Below are positions 13,101-23,493 of a DNA stretch of 64,000 nucleotides, in pieces. The DNA lies in assembly GCF_037975245.1 (NCBI RefSeq), contig NC_092574.1, forward strand, positions 5,820,713-5,884,712, written 5' to 3'. The position numbers were made by a program, and so were the translations under genes. Source of the stretch: Apostichopus japonicus (Eukaryota; Echinodermata; Holothuroidea; Aspidochirotida; Stichopodidae). The notes under the pieces were generated by a model. The model did no database searches, was not told the DNA's origin, and saw only the letters and a list, made by a program, of their open reading frames with translations. Positions within the stretch are counted from its first letter, which is position 1, and each line of letters begins with the position of its first letter.

Positions 13101-13374
13101 TCGTGGGTGGTATTTGTATTAGAATGTCCGGGTTTAAGTTATTGTGAACCAGTGAAATATATATCCTTAAATTATAACATTTTGGTTGTAAAGAAATGTT
13201 TTGTATCATTCATGTATGCTGGACATGATATTACCTCGAGTAACCAAGTTGACCTGGTTAGATAGGCACTGGGGGTTGTATATAGTACATAACAAAGCAA
13301 ATTCAAGCAGAATTTTGTAGTAATATTGTAACCAATGTTTCCTTGTTTTTAATAGACTATTCCCTTCATGCTGA
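4129..13374 (+). CDS. PPME1: Protein phosphatase methylesterase 1
   Basis: Thirteen coding exons join in frame to 383 residues (human 386): 4129-4211, 4883-4985, 5538-5630, 5959-6068, 6584-6741, 7848-7938, 8681-8746, 9327-9429, 9991-10072, 11019-11084, 11507-11616, 12132-12199, 13356-13374. The enzyme removes the methyl ester from the C-terminal leucine of the PP2A catalytic subunit (known for the family). It has an alpha/beta hydrolase fold: HGGG oxyanion region in exon 3, nucleophile S154 in GHSMGG (exon 5), acid D179 in VIDVVEG, and base H346 in CGHTMQED (exon 11), matching the human S156/D181/H349 triad. Exon 8 is an acidic, poorly conserved insert corresponding to the variable loop. The last exon supplies only LFPSC and a stop, like the conserved C-terminus. 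All introns are GT-AG except intron 2, which appears to be AT-AC. Tandem repeats abut exons 5, 6 and 10. Confidence 0.93.
4986..5537 (+). other. AT-AC (U12-type) intron 2 of PPME1
   Basis: Intron 2 of PPME1 cannot be spliced in frame with GT-AG sites. Exon 3 must begin upstream of 5551 to encode FHIYECGSEG, and no AG lies in the open stretch above it. Using minor-spliceosome signals, the donor reads ATATCCATAC (consensus ATATCCTT), the branch site reads TCCTTAAT at 5520-5527 (consensus TCCTTAAC/T), and the acceptor is CAC. The branch adenosine sits 11 nt from the intron end, in the usual 10-15 nt window. The join is phase 0 and yields VDDDD-IFHIYECGSEGP, collinear with the human protein. Confidence 0.8.
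6112..6330 (+). mobile_element. hAT-type MITE fragment, same family as 52388-52680
   Basis: The left end CAGGCGAGTAGCCAAGG, the C/G-rich block, and the following interior (GAAAATGCTTAGATGCAA, then GCCATTTCCAGCGATCTGGG) match the complete element at 52388. The right end is lost near CTTGGCCAGATTCCC. It lies in PPME1 intron 4. Confidence 0.6.
6836..6990 (+). repeat. Partial tandem duplication of PPME1 exon 5 end
   Basis: A diverged copy of the last ~50 bases of exon 5 plus the start of intron 5 lies 153 bp downstream of the original. It still reads NLVPSLASMVVIDVLE in the same sense and keeps a GTAACA donor after GAGAAG. The following intron sequence (TGTCATAGATATTAACAATAAC) also resembles the start of intron 5. 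It lacks the nucleophile-containing 5' part of the exon, so using it alone would destroy the enzyme. Confidence 0.75.
7480..7806 (-). repeat. tRNA-derived SINE, family A, copy 1
   Basis: Read on the minus strand the element begins with a tRNA-like head: GTGGTGAATTGGTTAAGGC (A-box region) and GGTTCGAAGCC (B box matching GGTTCRANYCC). The body contains the block GCCCAAGGACACAAC in plus orientation, also found at 35.9 kb, and the block CTCCTGGGGCACCACAGTGC, also found at 37.8 kb. It sits in PPME1 intron 5, ending about 40 bp before exon 6. Confidence 0.7.
7931..8456 (+). repeat. Minisatellite built from PPME1 exon 6 donor
   Basis: Ten units of 52-53 bp (one 59 bp) start at 7931, 7984, 8037, 8089, 8141, 8193, 8245, 8298, 8351 and 8410. 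The first unit includes the last eight coding bases of exon 6 (GAGTGGGT) and the real donor GTGAGTATAC. Later units carry the same exon tail with GTGGGTATAC or similar, and the last restores GTGAGTATGC. The array is therefore an expansion of a functional 5' splice site into the intron. Confidence 0.92.
10542..11010 (+). repeat. 127-bp tandem repeat before PPME1 exon 10
   Basis: Four units begin GATGATGCAT at 10542, 10669, 10796 and 10927 (periods 127, 127, 131). Each contains TTGTTAATTAAGTTATTTCA followed by a TTTGATTTT pyrimidine-rich tract. The last unit changes its tract to CTTTCTCCTTTTCCAG, which is the acceptor of exon 10 (11019). The array thus abuts a real 3' splice site. Confidence 0.85.
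11131..11166 (+). repeat. CTGT tetranucleotide microsatellite
   Basis: CTGTCTGTCTGTCTGTCTGT followed by an imperfect continuation, in PPME1 intron 10 shortly after exon 10. Confidence 0.7.
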
Positions 13375-13878
13375 GTTTTTGCATAGCTGGTCTTCTAAAT
13401 TCTACTCGAAGAAATCAGTGATGTGTACGTCTTTGAAAGGAGATAATCTTGTCCTGTTTGCTGCAACTCTGGGAATGCGGTGGAAGGACAATGTAGTCTC
13501 TCCCATCAGGACACAGGAGTACCAGAAGGACAAAGTCATACTTTTACAGGGTTGTCTGTATGTAGTCAAGTACATCAAAAACAGCACAGGATGGCTTCAC
13601 TGCAATATTACTGCATTATATGTGGTGGCCTAAGAGGACATATTGTGACTGGTGTATGGATGTCCTCTTGTTGTCACATAAGACAGGCATGTAAAAGATG
13701 ACACTGAGAGTTAATGGTCCACAGATCATCTGTCAACTCTATCAGCTTTACCAAGAAAGAAAGAAATCATATGTTAAGTGTAGGACCAAATAGAGTCAGT
13801 CAGAGGACCAATAACCAATGCACTGGTGTGTATATTAAACCAGTGGTATGTTCAGACTGTCAACTTCTTTTGTATGCG
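13375..13878 (+). other. Probable PPME1 3' UTR and flank
   Basis: Sequence between the PPME1 stop codon and the TTAA-type MITE at 13879. The open frames here (for example 13343-13633 and 13714-13923) overlap or follow the terminal exon and resemble no family I know. No AATAAA is obvious before the MITE; the nearest AATAAA is at about 14602. UTR status is inferred from position only. Confidence 0.4.
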
Positions 13879-14243
13879 TTAAAGGCATTGAAGACTCACA
13901 CCCAACCGCGTGCCGCGCTCTGAAAAAGTCAACTTTCCATTGCTTGCAAGTGAAGTTTTCTTCATGTCGCTACAAAATGCAGACAGTAATAAAACGTGAT
14001 ACCTTGTTATCTCTTATCTAGTCCTGAGATGTCCATCGCTGCTTATTTACACTGTGTTGTGGGTATTGACCGTAGCTGTATGTACTGACTGTACACTAGT
14101 GTCTAATTACCGACGGTAGCAAGCTGTTCGTGTATTTTCTGGGATTGATGGTGGTGTCTAACGCTTCTGTTACACCTCATTGGAAACTAGGTCAGATTAC
14201 AGGCATCAGACGTTTTTTGGGCGCGAGTCTTCACACCCTTGTA
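13879..14243 (-). mobile_element. MITE, TTAA-type family, copy 2
   Basis: Inverted relative to copies 1 and 3. It starts TTAAAGGCATTGAAGACTC and ends GCGAGTCTTCACACCCTT, giving imperfect terminal inverted repeats of about 20 bp. The interior matches the other copies base for base over long stretches in reverse complement (for example TCTAATTACCGACGGTAGCA). Noncoding. Confidence 0.8.
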
Positions 14244-14767
14244 GGTGGTTGAAGAGATGCAGCAAAACCCTGATCCCAGTGGGGGGAGCGGGGGGTGTAC
14301 ATCCCCCTTTTCAACACCAAATTAAAAAATTGAAAGTAGTTATAAGCACAATTGTGAGTTTAGACCTAATTTGTTGTCTTAAGTATAACACAGAATGCAC
14401 CATTTCTTGCCCAAAATTTTGATAATGACTTTAGGGCCCCACACCCCCTTTATAACAATGTTTGGATCCAGCCTTGTACAGTATAACATCCCACATTCAA
14501 ACACTTTCCTTGTACTGTACATTTAAAATATGGTCATGATTATTGTAGCATAAATGAACTAAATGTTTTTGGTCAGATAAAAAGGCATATACCAATATCT
14601 GAATAAACCACACCCTTAAAACTTATCTTTTTTAAGCATTTGTTTGCAATCCTTCAGCCTCTTCTGACAATTTCACTAGAACCTACAAAGTTTCAAGGAG
14701 GAAAGATCGTGTATCGATATATGTGGTTGCAGGAATAACGTAGGGTCCTATTAGCATACCTAATTTG

Positions 14768-15103
14768 CAGGGATGTGCCCACGCTGGGCGGCCCCGCCCA
14801 GCACTAAAAATTACCGCCCAGCACTGTCTTAAAAATTGTGAATCCTGCCCAGCACTATTTTCAGCTAAAATCCCGAGATTCCTAACAATATATTTCACAC
14901 AAAAAATTTAAAAATGTAAATTGTTAGCAAAACTAGTGTATGTGCTTAAAAAGCTACACAAGTGCCAGCATTTGGCATCTGAGCACCTTCAAAAATAAAA
15001 AAAAATTCTCAAAGGGGGAGGGGGACACCTCCTCCCCCTTAGGCCCTCCCCCATGATGACGATCAGTATACCCAGCTCTCAGGAAATCCTGGGCACATCC
15101 CTG
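14768..15103. mobile_element. MITE with 14-bp terminal inverted repeats
   Basis: The left end CAGGGATGTGCCCA and right end TGGGCACATCCCTG are perfect inverted repeats. AATTTG flanks both sides, so a short target-site duplication is likely but not exact at 8 bp. The interior repeats the word GCCCAGCACT three times near the left end. No coding capacity; CAG...CTG ends suggest a hAT-like origin (inference). Confidence 0.75.
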
Positions 15104-15260
15104 GAATTTGTGATATTGACAGATACTGGCTGAACAAAAGAGTTGGTTGGATTGTTATTGAAGTATCCATCAAATATGAACGGTGAGGGGGAGGGTGAGG
15201 GGGGTAGGTGGGGGTGTGGAGGACTTACTGGCCCCTCTGTATGGGGACGATGTATCTGTA

Positions 15261-15600
15261 TACCAAGTATGAAGTTTATCCAAGCTTTACTTTTGGAGTT
15301 GTGTTTACAAGGTTTTCAGATTTTGACCTCAAGCGAGTTTTGACCTCCACCAATTTCGATAGGATTCTTTCGTCTCGCTACTATGTATGTACATACCAAG
15401 TATGAAGTTCATCCAAGCTTTACTGAAGCATTTATCATGTGTACAAGGTTAGCAAACTTAACCTCAAAAGTAGCTTTGACATCTATCAATTTCGATAATG
15501 TTCTTGCAGTCATTACTCTGGAATCTGCAAACCAAGTATAAATTTTTCAACTGCCAAGTTTTCTGTGTGGTATTTTTGGGGTCAAACTGAAGTATTTAAT
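15261..15600 (+). repeat. Degenerate 133-bp tandem repeat
   Basis: Units begin at the ACCAAGTATGAAGTT word near 15261, 15394 and 15530 (periods about 133 and 136). Shared blocks include ATCCAAGCTTTACT, ACAAGGTT and ATCAATTTCGATA. The third copy is partial. Noncoding. Confidence 0.65.
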
Positions 15601-16304
15601 ACATTTGATAGGAATACTCCATATGACATTGAAGGTATTGAAAAAATTGATTTTAGTGAAAAATCAAACAAGTTTGAATCAAAAGCAGACTTTGTACAAC
15701 TCGGAGCATGAAAATAAAGTGAATATTCAATATTTCCAAGTTTTGTTACACAGTTTTTCATACTTTTTTGTTTTTTTGGTTCCATTGTTAAAATTTGATC
15801 TGTTTATTTTGCTAATAAAAGCAAATAAACCCGGCCATGCCTACCTACACAGCCTAAGTCCTTTACTTGAATATTGTTTACTGAACCAGAATCTTAGCAT
15901 ATCAAATCAAGGTGCATCATTCTTTTCCTAAATTTTAGTGCTTTTGTCCAAAGCAAAATAATCCTTTACATGTAGAATGCAAGGTGTAAGTAACTTTATA
16001 TCTCTCAAAATGCTAATACAAAATGGCTACACAAATAAATTACAAACTTTCAAATTGTTTAAATTTCCAATCTACTGGACCTGTATTGGTTTTCTTACAT
16101 GTTCAAACTGAACTCACTTCGTTAATGAGTTTTTTGAACTTCATCTACACATGATGTTGGTCTAATTGTAACTCCAATTCTCTGCATAATTCTTGCTCCA
16201 ATGGAGTATTTAAGTTTAAGTTGGTAATTTATAACCCTATCAGATGTGATATCAAACAGACATTTCAATAGGTACAGGGTCAAGGTATATGCAAAAAAAA
16301 AAAA

Positions 16305-17515
16305 AAATCGATTTCGCCCAAATGACGTAACAGGGAGTAATCGATGCTCAGGAGCCCAAATCTGCAACTCCCAGGTCCATATCTGCTTCCGTTCGGGAGA
16401 TACGTGGTCCCAAAGTACAAGATAGAAATACGTGTTCTTTATAAGTGCAAAATTTGAAAAAAAACCCTCTTTTCAGCCCCTCTCTTGTCCTCTCTGAAAC
16501 ACCCATCGACATTAAACTTAGACGTGGAGTAAAAGACACCCTTGTCTTTGTTATACACCAATTTCGTGTAACTATCTGACCGGGAAAGGCTTTTTGTCTA
16601 TATGATTTCTATTTGCGCCAAAAATAGGTGTTTTGTCTTGAAAAGTTAAAAAAGTACCTCTTTTTGGTACCCAATTCCAAAATAAACTTCAGATTCGTAA
16701 TCAGCGTGTCGCGAACTACCAGAAAAGATACACATTTATTGCCTTTGCGCCCTCTTATGACACTTTTTTCGCTCAGTTTGCAACTTCACAGGAACAATAG
16801 AAAAGCGAAAATCTTTTAGGGACAACAAAAGATTTTAATCCTTTGTTCGTCGTAAAAGTTCTTCGCTCTTACTTTTTTTGAGGTGAAAAAACTTGTTGTC
16901 GCAAAATCGATAAATGTGGATCTTTTCTGGTAGTTCGCGACACGCTGATTACGAATCTGAACTTTATTTTGGAATTGGGTACCAAAAAGAGGTACTTTTT
17001 TCACTTTTCAGACAAAATACCTATTTTTGGCGCAAATAAAAATTGCCAAAAATTGACCCAAAATCGATTTCGCCCAAAAGACGTAACAGGGAGTAATCGA
17101 TGCTCAGGAGCCCAAATCTGCAACTCCCAGGTCCATATCTGCTTCCGTTCGGGAGATACGTGGTCCCAAAGTACAAGATAGAAATACGTGACTGTTCTTT
17201 ATAAGTGCAAAATTTGGAAAACCCCCTCTTTTCAGCCCCTCTCTTGTCCTCTCTGAAACACCCATCGACTTTAAAATTAGACGTGAAGTAGAAGACGCTC
17301 TTGTCTTTGTTATACACCAATTTCGTGTAATTATCTGACCGGGAAAGGCTTTTTGTCCATATCATGTCTATTTGCCCCAAAAATAGGTGTTTTGTCATGC
17401 AAAGTTAAAAAAGTACCTCAATTTGGTACCCAATTCCAAAATAAAGTTCAGATTCGTAATCAGCGTGTCGCGAAATACCAGAAAAGATATACATTTATCG
17501 CCTTTGCGACAAAAT
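16305..17515. repeat. Composite direct and inverted repeat A-B-B'-A-B
   Basis: Block A (16305-16600) recurs in direct orientation 756 bp downstream (17061-17345), sharing CGATTTCGCCCAA and GGGAGTAATCGATGCTCAGG. Block B (about 16610-16750) recurs inverted at about 16905-17044 and again direct at about 17369-17512, sharing AATCAGCGTGTCGCGAA. The B/B' pair could fold into a stem of about 140 bp around a spacer of about 155 bp. Short open frames on both strands arise from these copies and resemble no known protein. It ends just before the tRNA-like array. Origin unknown; a foldback or nested transposon is possible. Confidence 0.8.
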
Positions 17516-17635
17516 GTTTTTCATTTTTTATGACACATACACGTTTGAGGCACTGAACATGACCCAGAGCAGTAACAACTACATTTGCAATTCAGTTCAT
17601 AAAACTACAGGCAACTTAGATGGAACTTCTATACC

Positions 17636-20330
17636 TCAGTGTTCTTGGTAGTGCTCTGAAACGCAAAGAGTCAGATAAATGCGAAATCTGCGGTTCAATT
17701 CCCAGTTGAGGCTTTTAATTTTCTGATCTTTTCTTCCTTTCTTTCTGAGGTTTAAATATTAGAAACGAGCATTATTTCTCATCAGTTACAGTGGCGCAGT
17801 TGGTAGTGCTCTGAAACGCAAAGAGTCAGATAAATGCGAAATCTGCGGTTCAATTCCCAGTTGAGGCTTTTAATTTTCTGATCTTTTCTTCCTTTCTTTC
17901 TGAGGTTTAAATATTAGAAACGAGCATTATTTCTCATCAGTTACAGTGGCGCAGTTGGTAGTGCTCTGAAACGCAAAGAGTCAGATAAATGCGAAATCTG
18001 CGGTTCAATTCCCAGTTGAGGCTTTTAATTTTCTGATCTTTTCTTCCTTTCTTTCTGAGGTTTAAATATTAGAAACGAGCATAATTTCTCATCAGTTACA
18101 GTGGCGCAGTTGGTAGTGCTCTGAAACGCAAAGAGTCAGATAAATGCGAAATCTGCGGTTCTATTCCCAGTTGAGGCTTTTAATTTTCTGATCTTTTCTT
18201 CCTTTCTTTCTGAGGTTTAAATATTAGAAACGAGCATAATTTCTCATCAGTTACAGTGGCGCAGTTGGTAGTGCTCTGAAACGCAAAGAGTCAGATAAAT
18301 GCGAAATCTGCGGTTCAATTCCCAGTTGAGGCTTTTAATTTTCTGATCTTTTCTTCCTTTCTTTCTGAGGTTTAAATATTAGAAACGAGCATTATTTCTC
18401 ATCAGTTACAGTGGCGCAGTTGGTAGTGCTCTGAAACGCAAAGAGTCAGATAAATGCGAAATCTGCGGTTCTATTCCCAGTTGAGGCTTTTAATTTTCTG
18501 ATCTTTTCTTCCTTTCTTTCTGAGGTTTAAATATTAGAAACGAGCATAATTTCTCATCAGTTACAGTGGCGCAGTTGGTAGTGCTCTGAAACGCAAAGAG
18601 TCAGATAAATGCGAAATCTGCGGTTCAATTCCCAGTTGAGGCTTTTAATTTTCTGATCTTTTCTTCCTTTCTTTCTGAGGTTTAAATATTAGAAACGAGC
18701 ATTATTTCTCATCAGTTACAGTGGCGCAGTTGGTAGTGCTCTGAAACGCAAAGAGTCAGATAAATGCGAAATCTGCGGTTCAATTCCCAGTTGAGGCTTT
18801 TAATTTTCTGATCTTTTCTTCCTTTCTTTCTGAGGTTTAAATATTAGAAACGAGCATTATTTCTCATCAGTCACAGTGGCGCAGTTGGTAGTGCTCTGAA
18901 ACGCAAAGAGTCAGATAAATGCGAAATCTGCGGTTCAATTCCCAGTTGAGGCTTTTAATTTTCTGATCTTTTCTTCCTTTCTTTCTGAGGTTTAAATATT
19001 AGAAACGAGCATTATTTCTCATCAGTTACAGTGGCGCAGTTGGTAGTGCTCTGAAACGCAACGAGTCAGATAAATGCGAAATCTGCGGTTCAATTCCCAG
19101 TTGAGGCTTTTAATTTTCTGATCTTTTCTTCCTTTCTTTCTGAGGTTTAAATATTAGAAACGAGCATTATTTCTCATCAGTTACAGTGGCGCAGTTGGTA
19201 GTGCTCTGAAACGCAACGAGTCAGATAAATGCGAAATCTGCGGTTCAATTCCCAGTTGAGGCTTTTAATTTTCTGATCTTTTCTTCCTTTCTTTCTGAGG
19301 TTTAAATATTAGAAACGAGCATTATTTCTCATCAGTTACAGTGGCGCAGTTGGTAGTGCTCTGAAACGCAACGAGTCAGATAAATGCGAAATCTGCGGTT
19401 CAATTCCCAGTTGAGGCTTTTAATTTTCTGATCTTTTCTTCCTTTCTTTCTGAGGTTTAAATATTAGAAACGAGCATTATTTCTCATCAGTTACAGTGGC
19501 GCAGTTGGTAGTGCTCTGAAACGCAAAGAGTCAGATAAATGCGAAATCTGCGGTTCAATTCCCAGTTGAGGCTTTTAATTTTCTGATCTTTTCTTCCTTT
19601 CTTTCTGAGGTTTAAATATTAGAAACGAGCATTATTTCTCATCAGTTACAGTGGCGCAGTTGGTAGTGCTCTGAAACGCAAAGAGTCAGATAAATGCGAA
19701 ATCTGCGGTTCAATTCCCAGTTGAGGCTTTTAATTTTCTGATCTTTTCTTCCTTTCTTTCTGAGGTTTAAATATTAGAAACGAGCATTATTTCTCATCAG
19801 TTACAGTGGCGCAGTTGGTAGTGCTCTGAAACGCAAAGAGTCAGATAAATGCGAAATCTGCGGTTCAATTCCCAGTTGAGGCTTTTAATTTTCTGATCTT
19901 TTCTTCCTTTCTTTCTGAGGTTTAAATATTAGAAACGAGCATAATTTCTCATCAGTTACAGTGGCGCAGTTGGTAGTGCTCTGAAACGCAAAGAGTCAGA
20001 TAAATGCGAAATCTGCGGTTCTATTCCCAGTTGAGGCTTTTAATTTTCTGATCATTTCTTCCTTTCTTTCTGAGGTTTAAATATTAGAAACGAGCATTAT
20101 TTCTCATCAGTTACAGTGGCGCAGTTGGTAGTGCTCTGAAACGCAAAGAGTCAGATAAATGCGAAATCTACGGTTCAATTCCCAGTTGAGGCTTTTAATT
20201 TTCAGATCTTTTCTTCCTTTCTTTCTGAGGTTTAAATATTAGAAACGAGCATTATTTCTCATCAGTTACAGTGGCGCAGTTGGTAGTGCTCTGAAACGCA
20301 AAGAGTCAGATAAATGCCATATCTGCGGTT
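17636..20330 (+). repeat. 155-bp tandem array of tRNA-like units
   Basis: About 18 head-to-tail units have an exact period of 155 bp; the conserved GTGGCGCAGTTGG starts at 17791, 17946, 18101, 18256 and so on to 20271. Seventeen units carry TGGCGCAGTTGG, a perfect match to the Pol III A box TRGCNNAGYNGG, and GGTTCAATTCC, a perfect match to the B box GGTTCRANYCC, with starts 55 bp apart. T runs (CTTTTAATTTTC) follow each B box and could act as Pol III terminators. The first unit (17636) has lost its A box, and the last degenerates after its B box. D-arm pairing is possible, but the T-stem has mismatches, so these are tRNA-like rather than functional tRNA genes. A few units have CTATTCCC in the B box, and three adjacent units share an AACGAG variant, showing local homogenisation. 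Confidence 0.93.
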
Positions 20331-20404
20331 CAATTCCAGGTTAAGGCTTTTACTTTTCTGATGTTTGGAGAAGGTGGAAGTATAAATATAAGGAACGAAG
20401 TTTT

Positions 20405-20490
20405 TCCATTGGGAACCAAAATGGTGTAATGGGTAGCTCCGCTACCTATGAATCATTTGATCAATCCTGCCAGTGTGGGTTCAAGTCCTA
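20405..20490 (+). repeat. Separate tRNA-like sequence with A and B boxes
   Basis: Immediately after the 155-bp array lies a different tRNA-like segment: AATGGTGTAATGGGTAGC resembles an A box and GGGTTCAAGTCCTAGG contains a perfect GGTTCRANYCC B box. It differs in sequence from the array unit, so it is not a simple decayed copy. Function as a tRNA gene is not supported, because a clean cloverleaf is not visible. Confidence 0.5.
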
Positions 20491-20737
20491 GGTGAGCAAT
20501 CGCTGCAAAAGGACTTCGCTGGATAGGTTGGTCTGGTACCCAACCCCCCCCCCCGGCGGAACAAGGTGAGTTTCGCGGACCCCCTCCCCCTGACAAGGTT
20601 CCAGCGCGGACTAGGTGAGTTGCGCGGACCCCCTCCCCCTGACAAGGTCCCCCTCCCTCCGAAGGGGAAAACTCTTTTAAGGAAAACATACTAAGTACCC
20701 ACAATTGGATGTTTAAATATTTTTATTGAAAGCTAAA

Positions 20738-20815
20738 TCACTAGCCCACCTTATGGTCTGGTGGAAGACAAACATTTTTTGGAACACAAGGTCCCTGGTT
20801 CAATCCCTACTTCTG
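20738..20815 (+). repeat. Third tRNA-like segment with B box
   Basis: CCTGGTTCAATCCCTAC holds a B-box match (GGTTCAATCCC) preceded by CTTATGGTCTGGTGG, a weak A-box candidate. An A-rich and CA-rich tract (20850-20915) follows, as is common behind retroposed tRNA-derived sequences. Probably a tRNA-derived relic. Confidence 0.4.
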
Positions 20816-20949
20816 CTTTGCTTCTTACATTTTACTTTTGCCCCAAACAAACACACACATAAAAAAAAAAACACTCACAAAAAAAAAAAAAACCTCCACA
20901 CACACACAAACACACACGCACTGCTAATTTTTCACATGTTTTAGCAGCT

Positions 20950-23480
20950 CACAGATAAAACATCAATACATGCATAAAAATACATATACTTAGAATCACC
21001 ACAACAAAAAAAAGAACATTCCATAACAGAGTGATGAGTTTTGTATTCTTAACAATTTCTTAGCACAGGCAAAAGATCAAGAAAATTGTCAGAAACACAA
21101 ATCTCAGAACGGAACAACTTAGTTGTTCCTCCTTCAGTTCTCTAGCCACTCTCTAGGATAAGAAAAAGGTAAAACTAAAACAACCCATGGACCATCTGAA
21201 CAAAGCAATTGAGTAGGGATACCGAAGCACCGCATCTTCATTTATATGACCGAATATTAATTAACACTTTAAATAGTACATTTTAAAGGAATACATAACC
21301 TTCATCTTTTTTTTTCATATTTTGAAGAAGAGGTACAATAAATCATTAATGCTATGTTATATCATATACGCAGCATTTTGGATTGAATTATGGCAAATGA
21401 AGAGCTAATATCTATATGAAATTAAAAATGACAAACTTTTCTTAATATCAAATGATGTATAGAAAAGGGAGATAAAACAATCAATTTGTCATTTCTGCCA
21501 TATTATATACTTTCTATGCCTCGGACTTCCTTACACCCTTAATACCAGGTATTATATTATATATCTATAAAGTTTTGATGCTATTTTGATAATAAATATC
21601 TCTTAACCCATACAGTTTGGAAACATGATAGGTCTAAAGTTTTATTTTCAACAGTGAACTGAGAAAACTGAGTCAAAACTGGAAATTTAATCCTATGTGG
21701 AAAAGTGTGTTGGCTAGAAATGTTGTACAACTGAATACACGCATACTTTAATTATGTTCTAATTAATTGTTTTTTTTTAAAGAAATTGTAAAATTTCCAA
21801 AAAACTTAAGTCTATATTCACATCAGTGCTTTATGAGGGGTCTTTCTTTTTTCAATTTTTGTAAGTGAGGTGTGTGGGAGATATATCACATAAATGTTTC
21901 CTTACTGCATAACAGTGTAATTTTCATGAGGTAAAAGCTACCCCTCAATCAAACTTGACAATCAATTCATGCACCCAGAATCCACTTGGTCAAATTTCAA
22001 TGATTCCAAATATATAACCTTGCATGATTGCCATATCTTATAATATTACAAGCACCTTTTTTCATTACAGTTTTAACGACATTCATACAAAAGTAAACAA
22101 ATCATATTTTCAGCAAAAACATTTAATACCTGAATCATTTACCAAGAGATGGAATTTCATACCAAGAGTTTGAGAAAACAGTTTGAGGAAACAGTTTGAG
22201 GAAACAGTTTGAGAAAACAGAAACTGTTTAGAAAGTTAGTCTGAGAAAGTTTGCGAAAACTTGTTGAACAAGCTGTTTGAATGAATATTTAGAGCTTACT
22301 GTATTAGCATAGAATGTCACAGGTTACTGGGACATTAAATTCAATGTGCATAAGGAAGGGCTACAAATGGCAACATTTATCCTCCACAATTACAAGTCTA
22401 GATAACCTTTGAACTCTGTTTCCTAACATCCCAAATGGCTAAGAATCTACTAAATTGGTAAAATAAATGTAAGTTTTTTTGTTGCAATTTTGGAAAGATA
22501 TGCCCTGAAATAGATGCTCGTATCTGCTTCTGTAGACCAAAACTGGCATAATGGACAACAGGTTGTTTAATATTCATATAGAATAAACTAATAATTTTGT
22601 GTATTACCCTAGTAGTGGGATCTCCTGTAAATATTTACCATGTTTAGACAGGTCATACCAACTATACCAATTTACCCTGAAAACCCAAAGAATCTGCACT
22701 GATTTGTTACTTTCAATCCAATTTCTAAGTTGTATGGTTCTCAGCTTGTAACCAAAAACGAACACTTTTACTATCTTGAAAATACCCCTCATTTCATTCT
22801 CACAGAAATATCTAATATTTAACAATTTTAAATGTGAGATATATTTCATGATAGGAAAGGGAACTTCATTACTAATAAAGTCAACTAAATCGTTTTTCAA
22901 ATACTGTTGTGACAAAAAAGAAAATTAAAACAGCAGTAGAAGCAGATTCATATGAAGGGAAAAAGATTAATACGAAAAAATGAAATATAAAAAGGAATTT
23001 CTTTTCTTTGGTATAAGTCGGAAGATTAACAAATTACAATGGCAAATAGGTAGATTTCTGGCATAGATTCTTTAGAAGAGCAAAAGTGACAACCGCTGCA
23101 AAAAGTAAAAAATGATTTAGTTTCAGGAAAAGCAAATCCTCCATTTTTGAAACTAACTGGCATTACGCAACAAAAAAGAAAAAAAAATACTAGCCAGACA
23201 CAATTATCTGAACTGTGAATCACATATTTTTCGTAATGTGACTGTCACCCATTTCTTAATGAATCTGGAAGGTTGCAAGCCTTTCAATAAGCAAATAAAA
23301 ATAATTTGTAAGTAATTCGCAGGCTTGACTGCTAATAATTAAGCAATTAAATAATAAAAACTACATGCTTGACTATCACAATTCCTGAGGTCACACAAGG
23401 GTATTTTCACTTGATCTCTACAAATATTTTTCAATACCATCATAAAAAGGTTGAATCGGTGGTTTCTTTAACTAGTGATG
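20950..23480. other. Gene-free AT-rich intergenic stretch
   Basis: AT-rich sequence between the tRNA-like cluster and the repeats downstream of PGM2. Near 22170-22220 a short GTTTGAGGAAACA word is repeated three to four times. No coding exon, SINE head or terminal inverted repeat was recognised. Confidence 0.5.
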
Positions 23481-23493
23481 TCAGTATAAACTT

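Noticed and set aside
16122-17398. Similar short frames on both strands as a protein family
   Set aside because: They are produced by the direct and inverted copies of repeat blocks A and B and have no conserved coding features.
17791-20290. Array units as a cluster of functional tRNA genes
   Set aside because: A and B boxes match well, but the T-stem has mismatches and no clean acceptor stem is seen, so tRNA-like is as far as the sequence supports.
17636-20330. CRISPR array
   Set aside because: Units are wholly repeated with no unique spacers, and the genome is eukaryotic.
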